This document shows positions 27,211 to 36,865 of a stretch of 64,000 nt of DNA, in pieces. Source of the stretch: an uncultured Muribaculaceae bacterium (GTDB taxonomy: Bacteria > Bacteroidota > Bacteroidia > Bacteroidales > Muribaculaceae); NCBI GenBank assembly GCA_910588035.1, contig CAJUPY010000012.1, positions 8,328 through 72,327 on the forward strand. The letters run 5' to 3'. The notes beneath the pieces were generated by a model. The model worked only from the letters and a program-made list of their open reading frames with translations, made no database searches and was not told where the DNA came from. Position numbers and translations under genes: made by a program. Numbering within the stretch: position 1 is the first letter of the stretch; every line of letters starts with the position of its first letter.

Positions 27211-27258
27211 TGTCACCGTCTGAAACAATGCACATGACAAAATGTTCAGACGGTGACA
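27211..27258 (-). terminator. Hairpin terminator after OmpA-like gene A
   Basis: A perfect 14-bp inverted repeat (27211-27224 and 27245-27258, TGTCACCGTCTGAA and its complement) with a 20-base loop, 23 bases beyond the stop of the upstream porin gene. The T tract that follows is weak, so termination may be partial. Confidence 0.6.
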
Positions 27259-27281
27259 AAGACGATTATAGAAAAGTATTC

Positions 27282-28469
27282 TTATTTTTTCACGTTGACG
27301 GTGCAGACTGCCACACGGTTCCAACCTCTTACATTGAATACGTCACCAACACCCATGCCTTCGGTTGAGATGCGGCTGGCATCAATCTTATAGTTCTTCA
27401 CGAGTGCATTCTTGACGGTCTCGGCACGGCGAGTAGACAGACGCTGGTTGAATGCTTTAGAGCCTTCGGGTGAAGCGTATCCCTTGATCTCAAGAGTTGA
27501 TCCGGCGTTCTGGTTGAGAGCGTTCGAGATCAGTTCGAGATTAGGCTTCTGATTGGCCTGGATATAGCTTGAGCCGAGGTTGAAGAAGATGTAGTTAACA
27601 TTGTTAAGGTTAGTGTTCACCTCTTTCACAACCGGCGGACGACGGTTGCAAGCATCGAGTTCTTCCTGCAGGCTCTTAGCCTTGGCATTGAGTGCGTTGG
27701 TATTGGCATTGCAGTTCTCGAGATCGTTGCGGAGCGAGTTTACCTGAGAGTTCAGATCGTTTACAAGATCCTGATCGTAGAGACGGCTGAGAACAAACGA
27801 ATGAGTGCCGTTTGAGTTGCCGAAGTGATAAGTCACGCCGGCCAACAGTTCGACGACAGCGGCATTCGCGTTGTAACGTGCAGAGTAGCTGTCGATGTTG
27901 CTTGCATAATATTTAGGTTTGGCACCCATGTTCCAGAGAATCGACGGTTTGATCGACAGTGTCCATGCTTTCTGAGCACCAAGATTGAAATTGAGGTTCA
28001 AGCCGAGTTTGTTACCCCAGCTGTTTCCCTGCCATCCGGCAGAAATGGGATATCCGTGCTGATTATATGAATGGATCCAACCTGTTCCTGCAATAAGTTC
28101 TGTCTCAAACACACGGGGTTCTCCCTTGTATCCGCCGAACGCGTTCATCAGATTAATGGCACCGTAGATTCCGATATATGAATGATCAAACGCAGTCCAG
28201 CTTTTTGTTCCGTTATACCAGCTTGAGGTATTTACAGAAGCCTCTGCTTCCAAACCGATTCCGAAAGATGGAATGATCTGCTTCTGAAGTTCAACTCCGG
28301 CAATGCCGCGTGCTTCTCCCCAGAAAGCGTGGTGTGTCATCGGAGTCACCATACCGCCTTTAAGTCCGAAAGACCAGTTGTCAGTGAACTTGCTTCCCTG
28401 AACGGTAACCTGCGCATTTGCAGCAGCTGCTCCAAGCACGATTGCTGCACATAAAATAACTTTTTTCAT
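27282..28469 (-). CDS. OmpA-family outer membrane protein (tandem copy A)
   Basis: A 395-residue paralogue of the neighbouring porin with the same layout: signal peptide (MKKVILCAAIVLGAAAANA), N-terminal beta-barrel, short coiled-coil linker with conserved Cys-Asn (DLENCNANTNALNAKA) and C-terminal OmpA peptidoglycan-binding domain (ASPEGSKAFNQRLSTRRAETV). It has a small insertion in the barrel relative to copy B (HGYPISAGWQG). Several DNA stretches of 20-40 bases are identical in the two copies, pointing to recent duplication or gene conversion. Separate promoter, hairpin between the two genes. Confidence 0.9.
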   Translation of the reverse strand: MKKVILCAAIVLGAAAANAQVTVQGSKFTDNWSFGLKGGMVTPMTHHAFWGEARGIAGVELQKQIIPSFGIGLEAEASVNTSSWYNGTKSWTAFDHSYIGIYGAINLMNAFGGYKGEPRVFETELIAGTGWIHSYNQHGYPISAGWQGNSWGNKLGLNLNFNLGAQKAWTLSIKPSILWNMGAKPKYYASNIDSYSARYNANAAVVELLAGVTYHFGNSNGTHSFVLSRLYDQDLVNDLNSQVNSLRNDLENCNANTNALNAKAKSLQEELDACNRRPPVVKEVNTNLNNVNYIFFNLGSSYIQANQKPNLELISNALNQNAGSTLEIKGYASPEGSKAFNQRLSTRRAETVKNALVKNYKIDASRISTEGMGVGDVFNVRGWNRVAVCTVNVKK

Positions 28470-28500
28470 ATCTATGTTATAGATTTTACATTTTATTGAG

Positions 28501-28508
28501 CAAAGTTA
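28501..28508 (-). promoter_or_regulatory. -7 box of OmpA-like gene A
   Basis: TAACTTTG on the minus strand with a TTG 20 bases upstream; leader of about 30 bases before ATG 28469. Confidence 0.65.
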
Positions 28509-28580
28509 ATAAATCAAAATTTACTGTGCAATGTTTTTTGTGAAAATTTATTAACAGAATGAAAATAACGTCTCAGAATG

Positions 28581-30272
28581 TCATTTCGGACAAGTTTCAA
28601 CAAGCATTATGTTCTGTCTGATGTCACAACTGCGTATTCCTGTATTTCTGATCAAGCGGGCCTCGAAGCGGTCACCGAATCTGCGGTTCCACTCCTCAAG
28701 GTCACGCTCGCCCACCAATGTAACCGCCTTGCACGGCGGAGGTGCCTGAATAGCCCGCACTTTGTCACCGAGATAGAAGTTGATCGTATAAAATCTGATA
28801 AGACGGTCTGAGCACCAGCCATATAACGGAATTTCCTCCCCATAGCCCTCTTCGGCCAGCTCTGCCGCAAGCCCCCGGTTACTTTTTGAGTTCAACACAC
28901 CTGGCTGATAGACCGACGAGAAACTCCAGTAGAGCAGCAATGTCATCACGACAACCCTTCTGAAAGCGGCACGACCGGTGCCACAGAACACAGCCCTCAG
29001 AGTAAACAGAGCCATTGCCGTAGCCAATGAAATGGTGACAACTCCGGTCAAGCCGGCGTTACGGCATGCCAGGCCTTCAAGCAACAATTTTGTTGAACGG
29101 CCGCCAAACTCAGGTTTGAAAATAATGATCGACACATAGGCCAACGCTGCCGTTATTGCCACTGTAGCCATGATTGACGCATAGATTTTCAACACTCCCG
29201 GCGACAAACGATATAACCGGCGGGCAAGCAAAACGGTGAAATAAGCCAGTGACGGATAGACCGGCAGTAGATAGACACTGCGCTTGCTTGACGGAATGCA
29301 ATAGAAAATAAATACGACAGCAAGCGACAGAATCATGAACATCGTCAGACTGTCGCTGTTTCGGAACCGGTTCCACGCCGTTTTCAGGCCACCGGGAACA
29401 GCTCTATATCTGACAGCGAAAAGAGACGCCACGGCCAACAGCGTATAGGGAAGCATTCCCGAAAGAAGTGTCACAAGATTATACCACCATGGATTGACGT
29501 GAGATTCATAACTCATCGTGCCGGTCAATCTGCCGAAATTCTCCTCCATGACAAGCCGGTAAAATTCTTCTCCCCCCTGCCTGTACGCGAGCCAATACCA
29601 TACGGCAGGCAACACGAGAGAAAGCAGTCCGGTGATCAGGCAGCTCAGAGTGGTTCTGACAATCGGCCACCGCTGAAACAACATATACGCCCAGATAACA
29701 GCCAACGGAAGCACAGCCCCGACCGGACCCTTTGTCATGACTCCGCCGGAGAGCAACAGCACAGTCACCGGCTCCAGAGGCGTTTTTCCTCTCACGACAC
29801 GGTCATACATCAACATGACCGAGCACACCATGAACATTGTCAGAACCATGTCGACCCGGCAGTTGCATGCCGCCCTGTGAACCTCAAAAGAGGTAGCGAG
29901 GACAATTGCAGTCATGAACGACACGCTTTGCGCAGTGTGACGCCGCATGACACCGTAGACCGTCATCGTCATCACAATCATGGCCAATGCCGACGGCAGA
30001 CGTGATGTCATCTCCGTCACCGACCCTCCGTTCAACCATGACACGGCGGCTATGATCCATGCGAACATAGGCGGCTTGTAGGGAATGTCTCCTCCGTTGC
30101 TGACAGGAAGAATCCAGTCTCCGGACTGGAGCATCGAAACAGCCACAATAGCCTCGCGCGGTTCGCCTTTGGTGTTGAACAAGGTTTCACCCAGAAACGG
30201 AACGAATGTGATGATCAGCAATGCCGCGAGAATCCACGTGGCACGCGATGTCAAGAAAGATTCACGGGTCAT
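28581..30272 (-). CDS. ArnT-like (GT39/GT83) membrane glycosyltransferase
   Basis: A 563-residue polytopic membrane protein of the GT-C fold. Members use lipid-linked (undecaprenyl or dolichyl phosphate) sugars to glycosylate lipid A, proteins or other envelope acceptors. Visible features are the first periplasmic loop with an acidic pair (TKGEPREAIVAVSMLQSGDW), the YKPPMFAWI segment that follows, about twelve hydrophobic segments and a soluble C-terminal domain. The substrate cannot be deduced; ArnT-type lipid A modification is one possibility. The start overlaps the end of the SDR gene by four bases, so it belongs to the elongasome operon and is its last gene. Confidence 0.85.
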   Translation of the reverse strand: MTRESFLTSRATWILAALLIITFVPFLGETLFNTKGEPREAIVAVSMLQSGDWILPVSNGGDIPYKPPMFAWIIAAVSWLNGGSVTEMTSRLPSALAMIVMTMTVYGVMRRHTAQSVSFMTAIVLATSFEVHRAACNCRVDMVLTMFMVCSVMLMYDRVVRGKTPLEPVTVLLLSGGVMTKGPVGAVLPLAVIWAYMLFQRWPIVRTTLSCLITGLLSLVLPAVWYWLAYRQGGEEFYRLVMEENFGRLTGTMSYESHVNPWWYNLVTLLSGMLPYTLLAVASLFAVRYRAVPGGLKTAWNRFRNSDSLTMFMILSLAVVFIFYCIPSSKRSVYLLPVYPSLAYFTVLLARRLYRLSPGVLKIYASIMATVAITAALAYVSIIIFKPEFGGRSTKLLLEGLACRNAGLTGVVTISLATAMALFTLRAVFCGTGRAAFRRVVVMTLLLYWSFSSVYQPGVLNSKSNRGLAAELAEEGYGEEIPLYGWCSDRLIRFYTINFYLGDKVRAIQAPPPCKAVTLVGERDLEEWNRRFGDRFEARLIRNTGIRSCDIRQNIMLVETCPK

Positions 30273-31102
30273 AAGTATATCATTTTGCGTGTCATGCCGC
30301 CATCGACGACAATGTCAGCGCCGTTTATGAAATCGTTGTCAGGCAGCGAGAGAAACATGCACACACGGGCAATGTCTGCCGGACGTCCTACGCGTCGGGA
30401 GGGATGCTGCAAATGATCGTCTTCTGTCAATGCATCATAATCACCTGTCTCGATCCAGCCCGGTGAGATTGTGTTGACGGTGATGCCGAGTGGTGACAAT
30501 GACATCATCAGCGAATGGGTCATCGACGCGATTCCGCCTTTCGAGACAGAATAAGCCACCGTGTCGGCTTCGCTCATCAGGTGACGGGTCGAGCTGATAT
30601 TTATGATTCGTCCGCCGAACGAATTTGCCAGAGGCAGCGTCTTGCGGTGGCGCGACAGGGTGCGTGCAATGACAAAAGCAGGCCGCAGATTGGTGTCGAG
30701 AATGTGGTCAAAACTCCCGGTTGTCGTCTCGTCGAGAGCTGTATGCGAGAAAATTCCGGCATTGTTGATCACAATGTCGATATCGCCCCAATGGGCAAGA
30801 AGACCGGCAAGTGCTTTCTCAAGCTGCTCAACATCTGAAACGTCGACGCAACTGAAACGTGCTCCGGTCTTTTCCATTGTCTCGCGGCCTTTAACGGCAT
30901 CTTTGTCAAAAAAAGCGACACGTGAACCGGCATTGGAAAACCTCGTGACGATCTCACGTCCGATGCCGGACGCTCCACCAGTCACCAGCACTCGCCTTGA
31001 CGGGAAAGCCACATTCAGAATTCCTTTGCGTCTGAAGGAAGGAGAGGCACTGCGCCCCGACCTGTATTCCTCCATTTTTCTTTCAAGATAATTGTCTGCC
31101 AT
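30269..31102 (-). CDS. SDR family oxidoreductase
   Basis: Short-chain dehydrogenase/reductase with the cofactor motif TGGASGIG (residues 41-48), NNAG, and the catalytic Ser (INISS) and Tyr-x3-Lys (YSVSK). It would reduce or oxidise a carbonyl or hydroxyl group with NAD(P)(H); the substrate is unknown. A charged N-terminal extension of about 30 residues (MADNYLERKMEEYRSGR) precedes the Rossmann fold. The frame is open to 31138, which would overlap rodA; ATG 31102 gives a 10-base gap and is preferred. It sits between rodA and the ArnT-like gene. Confidence 0.85.
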   Translation of the reverse strand: MADNYLERKMEEYRSGRSASPSFRRKGILNVAFPSRRVLVTGGASGIGREIVTRFSNAGSRVAFFDKDAVKGRETMEKTGARFSCVDVSDVEQLEKALAGLLAHWGDIDIVINNAGIFSHTALDETTTGSFDHILDTNLRPAFVIARTLSRHRKTLPLANSFGGRIINISSTRHLMSEADTVAYSVSKGGIASMTHSLMMSLSPLGITVNTISPGWIETGDYDALTEDDHLQHPSRRVGRPADIARVCMFLSLPDNDFINGADIVVDGGMTRKMIYL

Positions 31103-31112
31103 GTTTTCGATT

Positions 31113-32579
31113 TTATGCCCGGTCACGACGCGCGGCATCGAGACGCAGCAAGATGAATATCAAAAAGGTGAATCCCCACAGCGATGAGCCGCCATAGGAA
31201 AAGAACGGAAGAGGTATGCCGATGACCGGACATAAGCCGATCACCATGCCTATGTTGATACAGAAATGAAAGATCAGATATCCGGCGACACAGTAGGCAT
31301 AAACTCTCGAGAATGTTGTCGGTTGACGTTCCGCCAAGGTTATCACACGCAGAATCAGCATCAGAAACAGCGTCATCACGCCCACAGTGCCGACAAAACC
31401 TTGCTCCTCTCCGATTGTGCAGAAAATAAAATCGGTGTGTTGTTCAGGCACATATTTCAATTTTGTCTGCGTGCCTTTCAGAAAACCTTTGCCGAAGAAA
31501 CCGCCCGAGCCGATTGCGATTTTCGACTGGTTGACATTGTATCCCGCCCCCCTGAGATCTTCCTCGATGCCGAGCGCGACCTTTATTCTCATCTGCTGAT
31601 GAGGCTCGAGCACATTCAGGAAAACATAGTTGACCGAGAACAGGAATATGACTGAAGCAGCCGCGACACCTGCCGTCACCCACAGAGCGCGTATGCGTAC
31701 CCTCAGCAATTCGAACAGAATGTAACCGCATGCCACTCCGATAACCGACAGAAAGAAAGGCAATCCCGGCACATTGACGTCAAACATAGAGAGCGTGCCG
31801 GCGGTCGCACCCGTCGCGATGAACCACAGCGACACATTGCGGGCGGCCATGATGTGGTGGGCATAGAACATGAGAAGCACGACGATCAGCACCATGATCA
31901 GCACGAATACCGAAAACTCTCCGGCCGGTATACCCATCACCATTGTCTCTGAAAATTTGACAGCAAGCACAAATATGACCACGGCAAAGAATGCTCCGAG
32001 CAGAACCAGACCGCTCATGCCCTCGCGATAGAGCACGAAAAACAACGACAGATAGACCAGAGCCGATCCGGTCTCGCGTTGCGCGAGAATCAACATGATA
32101 GGCACAAAAATGATAGCCAGTGCCTTGACATAATTTATCGGACGCGCATTCAACACGAAATTATATCCGCTGAACAGCTTGGCCATGGCCAGTGCGGTGG
32201 CAAACTTGGCAAATTCAGCCGGTTGCAGGCTCATGGGTCCCAATACAAGCCAAGAACGCGAACCTTTGATGTCGGGAGCGATGAAAATCGTCACAAGCAA
32301 CAGAAGGAGCATTCCGAAGTAGATCGGATAGGCATAAGTCTCATAAAGTCTCCTGTCAACGACCAGCAGAAAAAAGCCGAGCATAAACGACAGTCCGATC
32401 CACCGTATCTGCTTGCCTGAAAATTCATCGAAAGAAAATATGCTCGCCTCGTCAAAGTCATAGCTGGCGGCGTAGATGCTCAAAGCTCCGGCACAGACAA
32501 GCACCAGATAAAGCACCACCGTGAACCAATCGATGCCACGGAACAGTGACGGACTTTCATTAGTGTTTCTTAACTCCAC
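31113..32579 (-). CDS. rodA: Rod-shape peptidoglycan polymerase RodA
   Basis: SEDS-family integral membrane glycosyltransferase that polymerises lipid II during elongation together with PBP2. About ten transmembrane segments are visible; family motifs include GSRSWLVLGPMSLQPAEFAK, the KVALGIEEDLRGAGYN stretch, GSGGFFGKGFLKGTQTKL, and YVPEQHTDFIFCTIGEE, and the end GIPLPFFSYGGSS. Length (488) exceeds E. coli RodA because of extra segments in the middle, common in Bacteroidetes. GTG 32579 lies inside the end of mrdA (20-base overlap), so translation is probably coupled. Confidence 0.95.
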   Translation of the reverse strand: MELRNTNESPSLFRGIDWFTVVLYLVLVCAGALSIYAASYDFDEASIFSFDEFSGKQIRWIGLSFMLGFFLLVVDRRLYETYAYPIYFGMLLLLLVTIFIAPDIKGSRSWLVLGPMSLQPAEFAKFATALAMAKLFSGYNFVLNARPINYVKALAIIFVPIMLILAQRETGSALVYLSLFFVLYREGMSGLVLLGAFFAVVIFVLAVKFSETMVMGIPAGEFSVFVLIMVLIVVLLMFYAHHIMAARNVSLWFIATGATAGTLSMFDVNVPGLPFFLSVIGVACGYILFELLRVRIRALWVTAGVAAASVIFLFSVNYVFLNVLEPHQQMRIKVALGIEEDLRGAGYNVNQSKIAIGSGGFFGKGFLKGTQTKLKYVPEQHTDFIFCTIGEEQGFVGTVGVMTLFLMLILRVITLAERQPTTFSRVYAYCVAGYLIFHFCINIGMVIGLCPVIGIPLPFFSYGGSSLWGFTFLIFILLRLDAARRDRA

Positions 32580-34413
32580 TGTAGATTATCGTGTTAGATT
32601 CAAGCATGCGCTGTTCAAGATATTTACGTTCAGGCGAGATCTTGCCTTTCAGATAACGTTCAATCACAAGGCTTCCCACGGGCACACCGAATGTCGCACC
32701 GAAACCTGCATTCTCGACATAGGCACACACCGCGATCTTCGGGTCGTGGTATGGAGCGAAGCCGATAAAAGCAGAGTGATCTTTGCCATGAGGATTCTGT
32801 GCTGTTCCGGTTTTTCCACAGACCTCTATGTCGGGTAACGCTGCCATTCGGCATGTGCCTCCTGTCACCGCCATTCTCATTCCCTCGGCCACATCTTCAA
32901 AATAGTGCTGTGATATGGTCGGGACGCGTTTTTGAAGCAATTCCGCAGGCATGACGGTGTCTTGTATTTCCTTGACCACATGCGGAGTGATGAACCAACC
33001 GCGGTTTGCTATCGTCGCACAAAGGTTTGCAATCTGCAATGGAGTGGCCAGAATCTCACCTTGTCCGATAGCGACTGAGATGATCGTGTTCGCGCTCCAA
33101 TGACCGCTTCCGTAGACTTTGTCATAGAATTTAGCATTGGGAATGAATCCACGGCTCTCGCCCGGAAGATCCACTCCGAGCTTATATCCGTAGCCAAGCG
33201 ACACAAGATGGTTTTTCCACACCTCGAATGCATTGGCCGACGACCCATATTTAGATCTTTTGTCTACCATTGCCTTGAATCCCCAGCAGAAATAAGCGTT
33301 ACATGATGTCTGGAGCGCAGGCTTCAGATTGATCGGCGATCCGTGGCCGTGACACCCGACCCTGAGTCCGCCGGAAATGAATCCGTGGTAACAGGGATAC
33401 ATCGTCTGCAGATTGATTATGTTCTCCTCAAGCAGAATAAGACCCTGGCTCGGCTTGAAAGTCGATCCCGGCGGATATGCGCCCATCAGCGCACGGTCAA
33501 ACAATGGTTTGTATGGGTCATTGACCAGCTTCCGGTATCCTTCGCCACGCTGACGTCCCACAAGCATCTCCGGGTCATAGGTCGGCGATGACACCAACGC
33601 AAGGATCTCGCCGGTGGCCGGTTCGATAGCCACGACCGCACCGATTTTGTTGACCATAAGACTTTCGGCATATTGCTGTAGATCGAGGTCTATGCTGAGC
33701 TTCAGGTTACGGCCCGACACCGGAGCCACATCGCGCGAACCGCCGTCATAGCGTCCCTGAATGCGCCCATGGGCATCTCTGATCAGTATTTCGACACCTT
33801 TGACGCCTCTGAGATATTCGTCATAGCTTTTCTCGATGCCGAGGTCACCGCAATAGTCTCCACGCTGGTAGTAGGGATCGCGGTCAATATCGGCAGGAGA
33901 GACCTCTCGTATATTTCCAAGCACGTTGGCCGCCGTCTTGTGGTTATATTGCCGCAATATGCGTTTCTGAATGAAAAACCCGGGGAAACGGTAGAGTTTC
34001 TCCTGAAGACGTCCGTAATCCTGAGCCGACAAGTGTGTTATAAGTTTCTGGGGGGTGTATGAAGAGTAGCCCGCCGCATTGCGCATGTCTGCAAACCGTT
34101 TTTTCAACTGCTCATGGGTGATGTTAAGCGTGTGGCAGAAATCAATGGTGTCAAACTGCTGCACGTCACGCGGAATCATCATCACATCATAGGCAGGCTG
34201 GTTGAACACGATCAATTCGCCGTTCCGATCATAAATGAGTCCGCGCGAAGGATATATCGTCTTGTTCAGAAATGCATTGTTATCGGCATATATCTTGTAT
34301 TTGTCGTCGCCAAGCTGAAGATTGTAGAGTCTGACAAGATAAATCAGCGCGATAATGACGATAAAGCCCCCGATGGCATATTTGCGTTTTTCGAGTCTAT
34401 AGTCTTTTCTCAC
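32560..34413 (-). CDS. mrdA: Penicillin-binding protein 2 (elongasome transpeptidase)
   Basis: Class B PBP that cross-links peptidoglycan in the elongasome with RodA as polymerase partner. A short cytoplasmic start and one membrane anchor (about 12-30) precede the PBP dimerisation domain (YPSRGLIYDRNGE) and the transpeptidase domain with STFK (Ser317-Lys320), SCN (in LQTSCNAYF) and KTG (in EVCGKTGTAQ). All catalytic motifs are intact; length 617 is normal. The start is GTG 34413, overlapping the end of mreD by 17 bases. Confidence 0.95.
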   Translation of the reverse strand: MRKDYRLEKRKYAIGGFIVIIALIYLVRLYNLQLGDDKYKIYADNNAFLNKTIYPSRGLIYDRNGELIVFNQPAYDVMMIPRDVQQFDTIDFCHTLNITHEQLKKRFADMRNAAGYSSYTPQKLITHLSAQDYGRLQEKLYRFPGFFIQKRILRQYNHKTAANVLGNIREVSPADIDRDPYYQRGDYCGDLGIEKSYDEYLRGVKGVEILIRDAHGRIQGRYDGGSRDVAPVSGRNLKLSIDLDLQQYAESLMVNKIGAVVAIEPATGEILALVSSPTYDPEMLVGRQRGEGYRKLVNDPYKPLFDRALMGAYPPGSTFKPSQGLILLEENIINLQTMYPCYHGFISGGLRVGCHGHGSPINLKPALQTSCNAYFCWGFKAMVDKRSKYGSSANAFEVWKNHLVSLGYGYKLGVDLPGESRGFIPNAKFYDKVYGSGHWSANTIISVAIGQGEILATPLQIANLCATIANRGWFITPHVVKEIQDTVMPAELLQKRVPTISQHYFEDVAEGMRMAVTGGTCRMAALPDIEVCGKTGTAQNPHGKDHSAFIGFAPYHDPKIAVCAYVENAGFGATFGVPVGSLVIERYLKGKISPERKYLEQRMLESNTIIYSGVKKH

Positions 34414-34918
34414 GTTTTTTTGATGTTAAACTGTCAAGTGCCAAAATCAAGATAAAGGTAAGGATGCTGCTTCCGGTGATGCAAAGAATGAGTCTCGAGA
34501 TATTGAAGAATGTCATCGATTCCACAATGAAAAAGACCATGCAGTAGAGCACCACAGTCGAAATCAGATATTTCATATAGACCGCCGGACCGAGAGATCT
34601 GATCGACGGCTCAGGATCGGTCAGATCGTCCTCACGTGGGAAGAAAAGCCGGAGAACCGGCATACGCGCCACGGCAAGAATTGTACAAGCCAATGAATTC
34701 ATGCCTCTGGTATCTGAAAAGATGTCAATAAGAAATCCCATAAGAAAGGCAAACGTCATGGTCCAGTTGACATTAAGGGTTACCGGCAGTTTCAGAATCC
34801 AGTAGATAAAGACCAGCGGAACAGCCACACCCCACAACACAAGGTGGTTGAATACGATGACCTGACACAAGACAAGTACCACAAACAGCACCACAAATTT
34901 CAATATAGTCTTAGTCAT
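34397..34918 (-). CDS. mreD: Rod shape-determining protein MreD
   Basis: Small (173 residues) polytopic inner-membrane protein of the elongasome, recognised by size, about five hydrophobic segments, the GFLIDIFSDTRGMNSLACT motif and its place between mreC and mrdA. It links MreC and the cytoskeleton to the synthases. Seven bases after the mreC stop; 17-base overlap with mrdA. Confidence 0.9.
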   Translation of the reverse strand: MTKTILKFVVLFVVLVLCQVIVFNHLVLWGVAVPLVFIYWILKLPVTLNVNWTMTFAFLMGFLIDIFSDTRGMNSLACTILAVARMPVLRLFFPREDDLTDPEPSIRSLGPAVYMKYLISTVVLYCMVFFIVESMTFFNISRLILCITGSSILTFILILALDSLTSKKREKRL

Positions 34919-34925
34919 CGCTCGA

Positions 34926-35783
34926 TCAGATTTTCGATTTGGTTATTTCAGGTTCTTTCTCAACCTCCTTGATTTCCTCTATAAACCCGTGGTTGATCAC
35001 ACGCACCGTCGACAACTGAGAGAAATCGGTAAGAAGTTTTATGCGCAAAGTAAAAAAATTGTCATCGGCCCCACGTGCAGCATTGATGACCGTGCCAACC
35101 GGAATACCCTCGGGGAAGACAGCCGAATAGCCGCTGGTGACAATTGTGTCGCCGCGGTGATAGACCGTGTGTTTGGGCAACTCTTCGAGCAACGCCTGCT
35201 CGGGCGATTTGCCGTCCCACACCAATGAGCCGAAAACATCGCTTCCTTTCAACTTGCACGAAAGGCGGAAGTTGGGATTCAGAAGCGAGATCACACGCGA
35301 ATAGTGTTCCCCCACAACATTTACAATGCCTACCACTCCGTTCTGGTCAACCACTCCCATCTCGGGCTTGACTCCGTCAGCCGCTCCCTTCTCAATCGTT
35401 ATGTAATTGTAAGGGCGGGAGATGCTGTTGTTTATCACATGGCCAATGATGAAGCTGTAGGGCGAGAGGGCCTCGACAACCGTCATTGTGTCGGCATAGA
35501 CGATCTCCTCGAGAGATCCGACTTTCTTCCGCAACGCGATGACCTCGCTTTCGAGCGAGGCATTGCGGCGTTGAAGGTCTTCGTTGATGTCGTGGAGATT
35601 GAAGTATGACGTCACCGAATTAGACGTGTCGTAGACCGATGCCGCGAGCTGTCCGGCCGAGGTCATGAAAATGTGATGCTGATAAGGATTATTCTTTACC
35701 AGCAACACAATTGAAATCGAGACGTAGAACGTAAACACGAACCACGGCAGATATTTGACCAGGAAATGGAGCAGATTTCTCAT
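34926..35783 (-). CDS. mreC: Rod shape-determining protein MreC
   Basis: Bitopic inner-membrane protein (285 residues): one membrane segment near the N-terminus (YLPWFVFTFYVSISIVLLV), a coiled-coil (DINEDLQRRNASLESEVIALRK) and a periplasmic beta-rich MreC domain containing YITIEKGAADGVKPEMGV and DTIVTSGYSAVFPEGIPVG. It scaffolds PBP2-RodA. The open frame begins with TTG 35792; ATG 35783 (MRNLLHFLVKYL) is the better start. The Glu/Lys-rich tail is typical. Confidence 0.93.
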   Translation of the reverse strand: MRNLLHFLVKYLPWFVFTFYVSISIVLLVKNNPYQHHIFMTSAGQLAASVYDTSNSVTSYFNLHDINEDLQRRNASLESEVIALRKKVGSLEEIVYADTMTVVEALSPYSFIIGHVINNSISRPYNYITIEKGAADGVKPEMGVVDQNGVVGIVNVVGEHYSRVISLLNPNFRLSCKLKGSDVFGSLVWDGKSPEQALLEELPKHTVYHRGDTIVTSGYSAVFPEGIPVGTVINAARGADDNFFTLRIKLLTDFSQLSTVRVINHGFIEEIKEVEKEPEITKSKI

Positions 35784-35811
35784 CGGCGACAATTGTCGGT
35801 CGAGATGACCG

Positions 35812-36834
35812 TCATCTGATCAGGAATGAGAAATTATGCCTGTTCTTGAGTGCCACGCCAGTGCCTTTGGCCACGGCGAGAAGCGGATCTTCGGCAATGT
35901 GGAACTGAATGCCGATCTTGTCGGTCAGTCGTTTGTCAAGGCCACGAAGAAGCGCACCACCACCGGCGAGCCAGATGCCATTGCGTACGATGTCAGCATA
36001 GAGTTCAGGCGGTGTCTGCTCGAGCGCGCCCAGAACAGCCGCTTCGATCTTTGATATTGATTTCTCGATGCAGTGGCTGATTTCCTGATAGCTGACCGGA
36101 ATCTCCATAGGCAGAGCCGTCATCTGGTTCGGGCCGTGAACAATGTAGTCTTCGGGTGGATTCTCAAGTTCGGTGAGAGCCGATCCGACATTCATCTTGA
36201 TCAATTCAGCCGTGCGCTCACCCACCCTTACGTTGTGGGCGCGACGCATATGTCCCATGATGTCATCAGTGAGGTCGTCGCCTGCGATCTGTATGCTCTT
36301 GTTCGACACAATGCCGCCCAGAGAGATCACGGCGATCTCGGTCGTTCCGCCACCTATGTCAACAATCATGTTACCCTCGGCAGCCTGAACATCAAGACCG
36401 ATTCCGAGGGCAGCCGCCATAGGTTCATATATCATGTAGACATCCTGACCGTTGGCATGCTCCGACGAGTCGCGGACGGCGCGTATCTCGACCTCGGTCG
36501 AACCCGAAGGAATGCCTACGACCATGCGCAACGACGGCGAGAACCAACGGCTGCTCTTGGCGTTCGCTTTCTTGACCAGACCGCGAATCATCAGTTCGGC
36601 AGCCTGGAAGTCGGCGATTACCCCTTTTCTGAGCGGGCGCACCGTTCTGATGCCCTCATGCTCCTTGCCCTGCATCTGCTGGGCTTCTTTGCCCACGGCG
36701 ATCAATTTGTCCGTCCGGCGGTCAAGGGCTACGATCGAAGGCTCGTCAATCACGATCTTGTCATTGTGAATGATGATCGTGTTGGCTGTTCCGAGATCGA
36801 TAGCTATTTCTTTTGTCAGTGAAAAGAAGCTCAT
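35812..36834 (-). CDS. mreB: Rod shape-determining actin homologue MreB
   Basis: Actin-like ATPase that forms membrane-bound filaments directing lateral wall synthesis. The nucleotide-binding motifs are clear: IDLGTANTII (phosphate 1), MIVDIGGGTTEIAVISLGG (phosphate 2) and GIWLAGGGALLRGL (adenosine). The 340-residue length is normal. It is preceded by purH (31-base gap) and followed by mreC, mreD, mrdA and rodA, the standard Bacteroidetes order. Confidence 0.97.
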   Translation of the reverse strand: MSFFSLTKEIAIDLGTANTIIIHNDKIVIDEPSIVALDRRTDKLIAVGKEAQQMQGKEHEGIRTVRPLRKGVIADFQAAELMIRGLVKKANAKSSRWFSPSLRMVVGIPSGSTEVEIRAVRDSSEHANGQDVYMIYEPMAAALGIGLDVQAAEGNMIVDIGGGTTEIAVISLGGIVSNKSIQIAGDDLTDDIMGHMRRAHNVRVGERTAELIKMNVGSALTELENPPEDYIVHGPNQMTALPMEIPVSYQEISHCIEKSISKIEAAVLGALEQTPPELYADIVRNGIWLAGGGALLRGLDKRLTDKIGIQFHIAEDPLLAVAKGTGVALKNRHNFSFLIR

Positions 36835-36865
36835 TTTTCTTTCTGGAATGTGTGTATTGGAAGGG

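Noticed and set aside
36073..36822. A 249-codon plus-strand ORF
   Set aside because: Antisense shadow of mreB, a strongly conserved gene; arises from codon bias.
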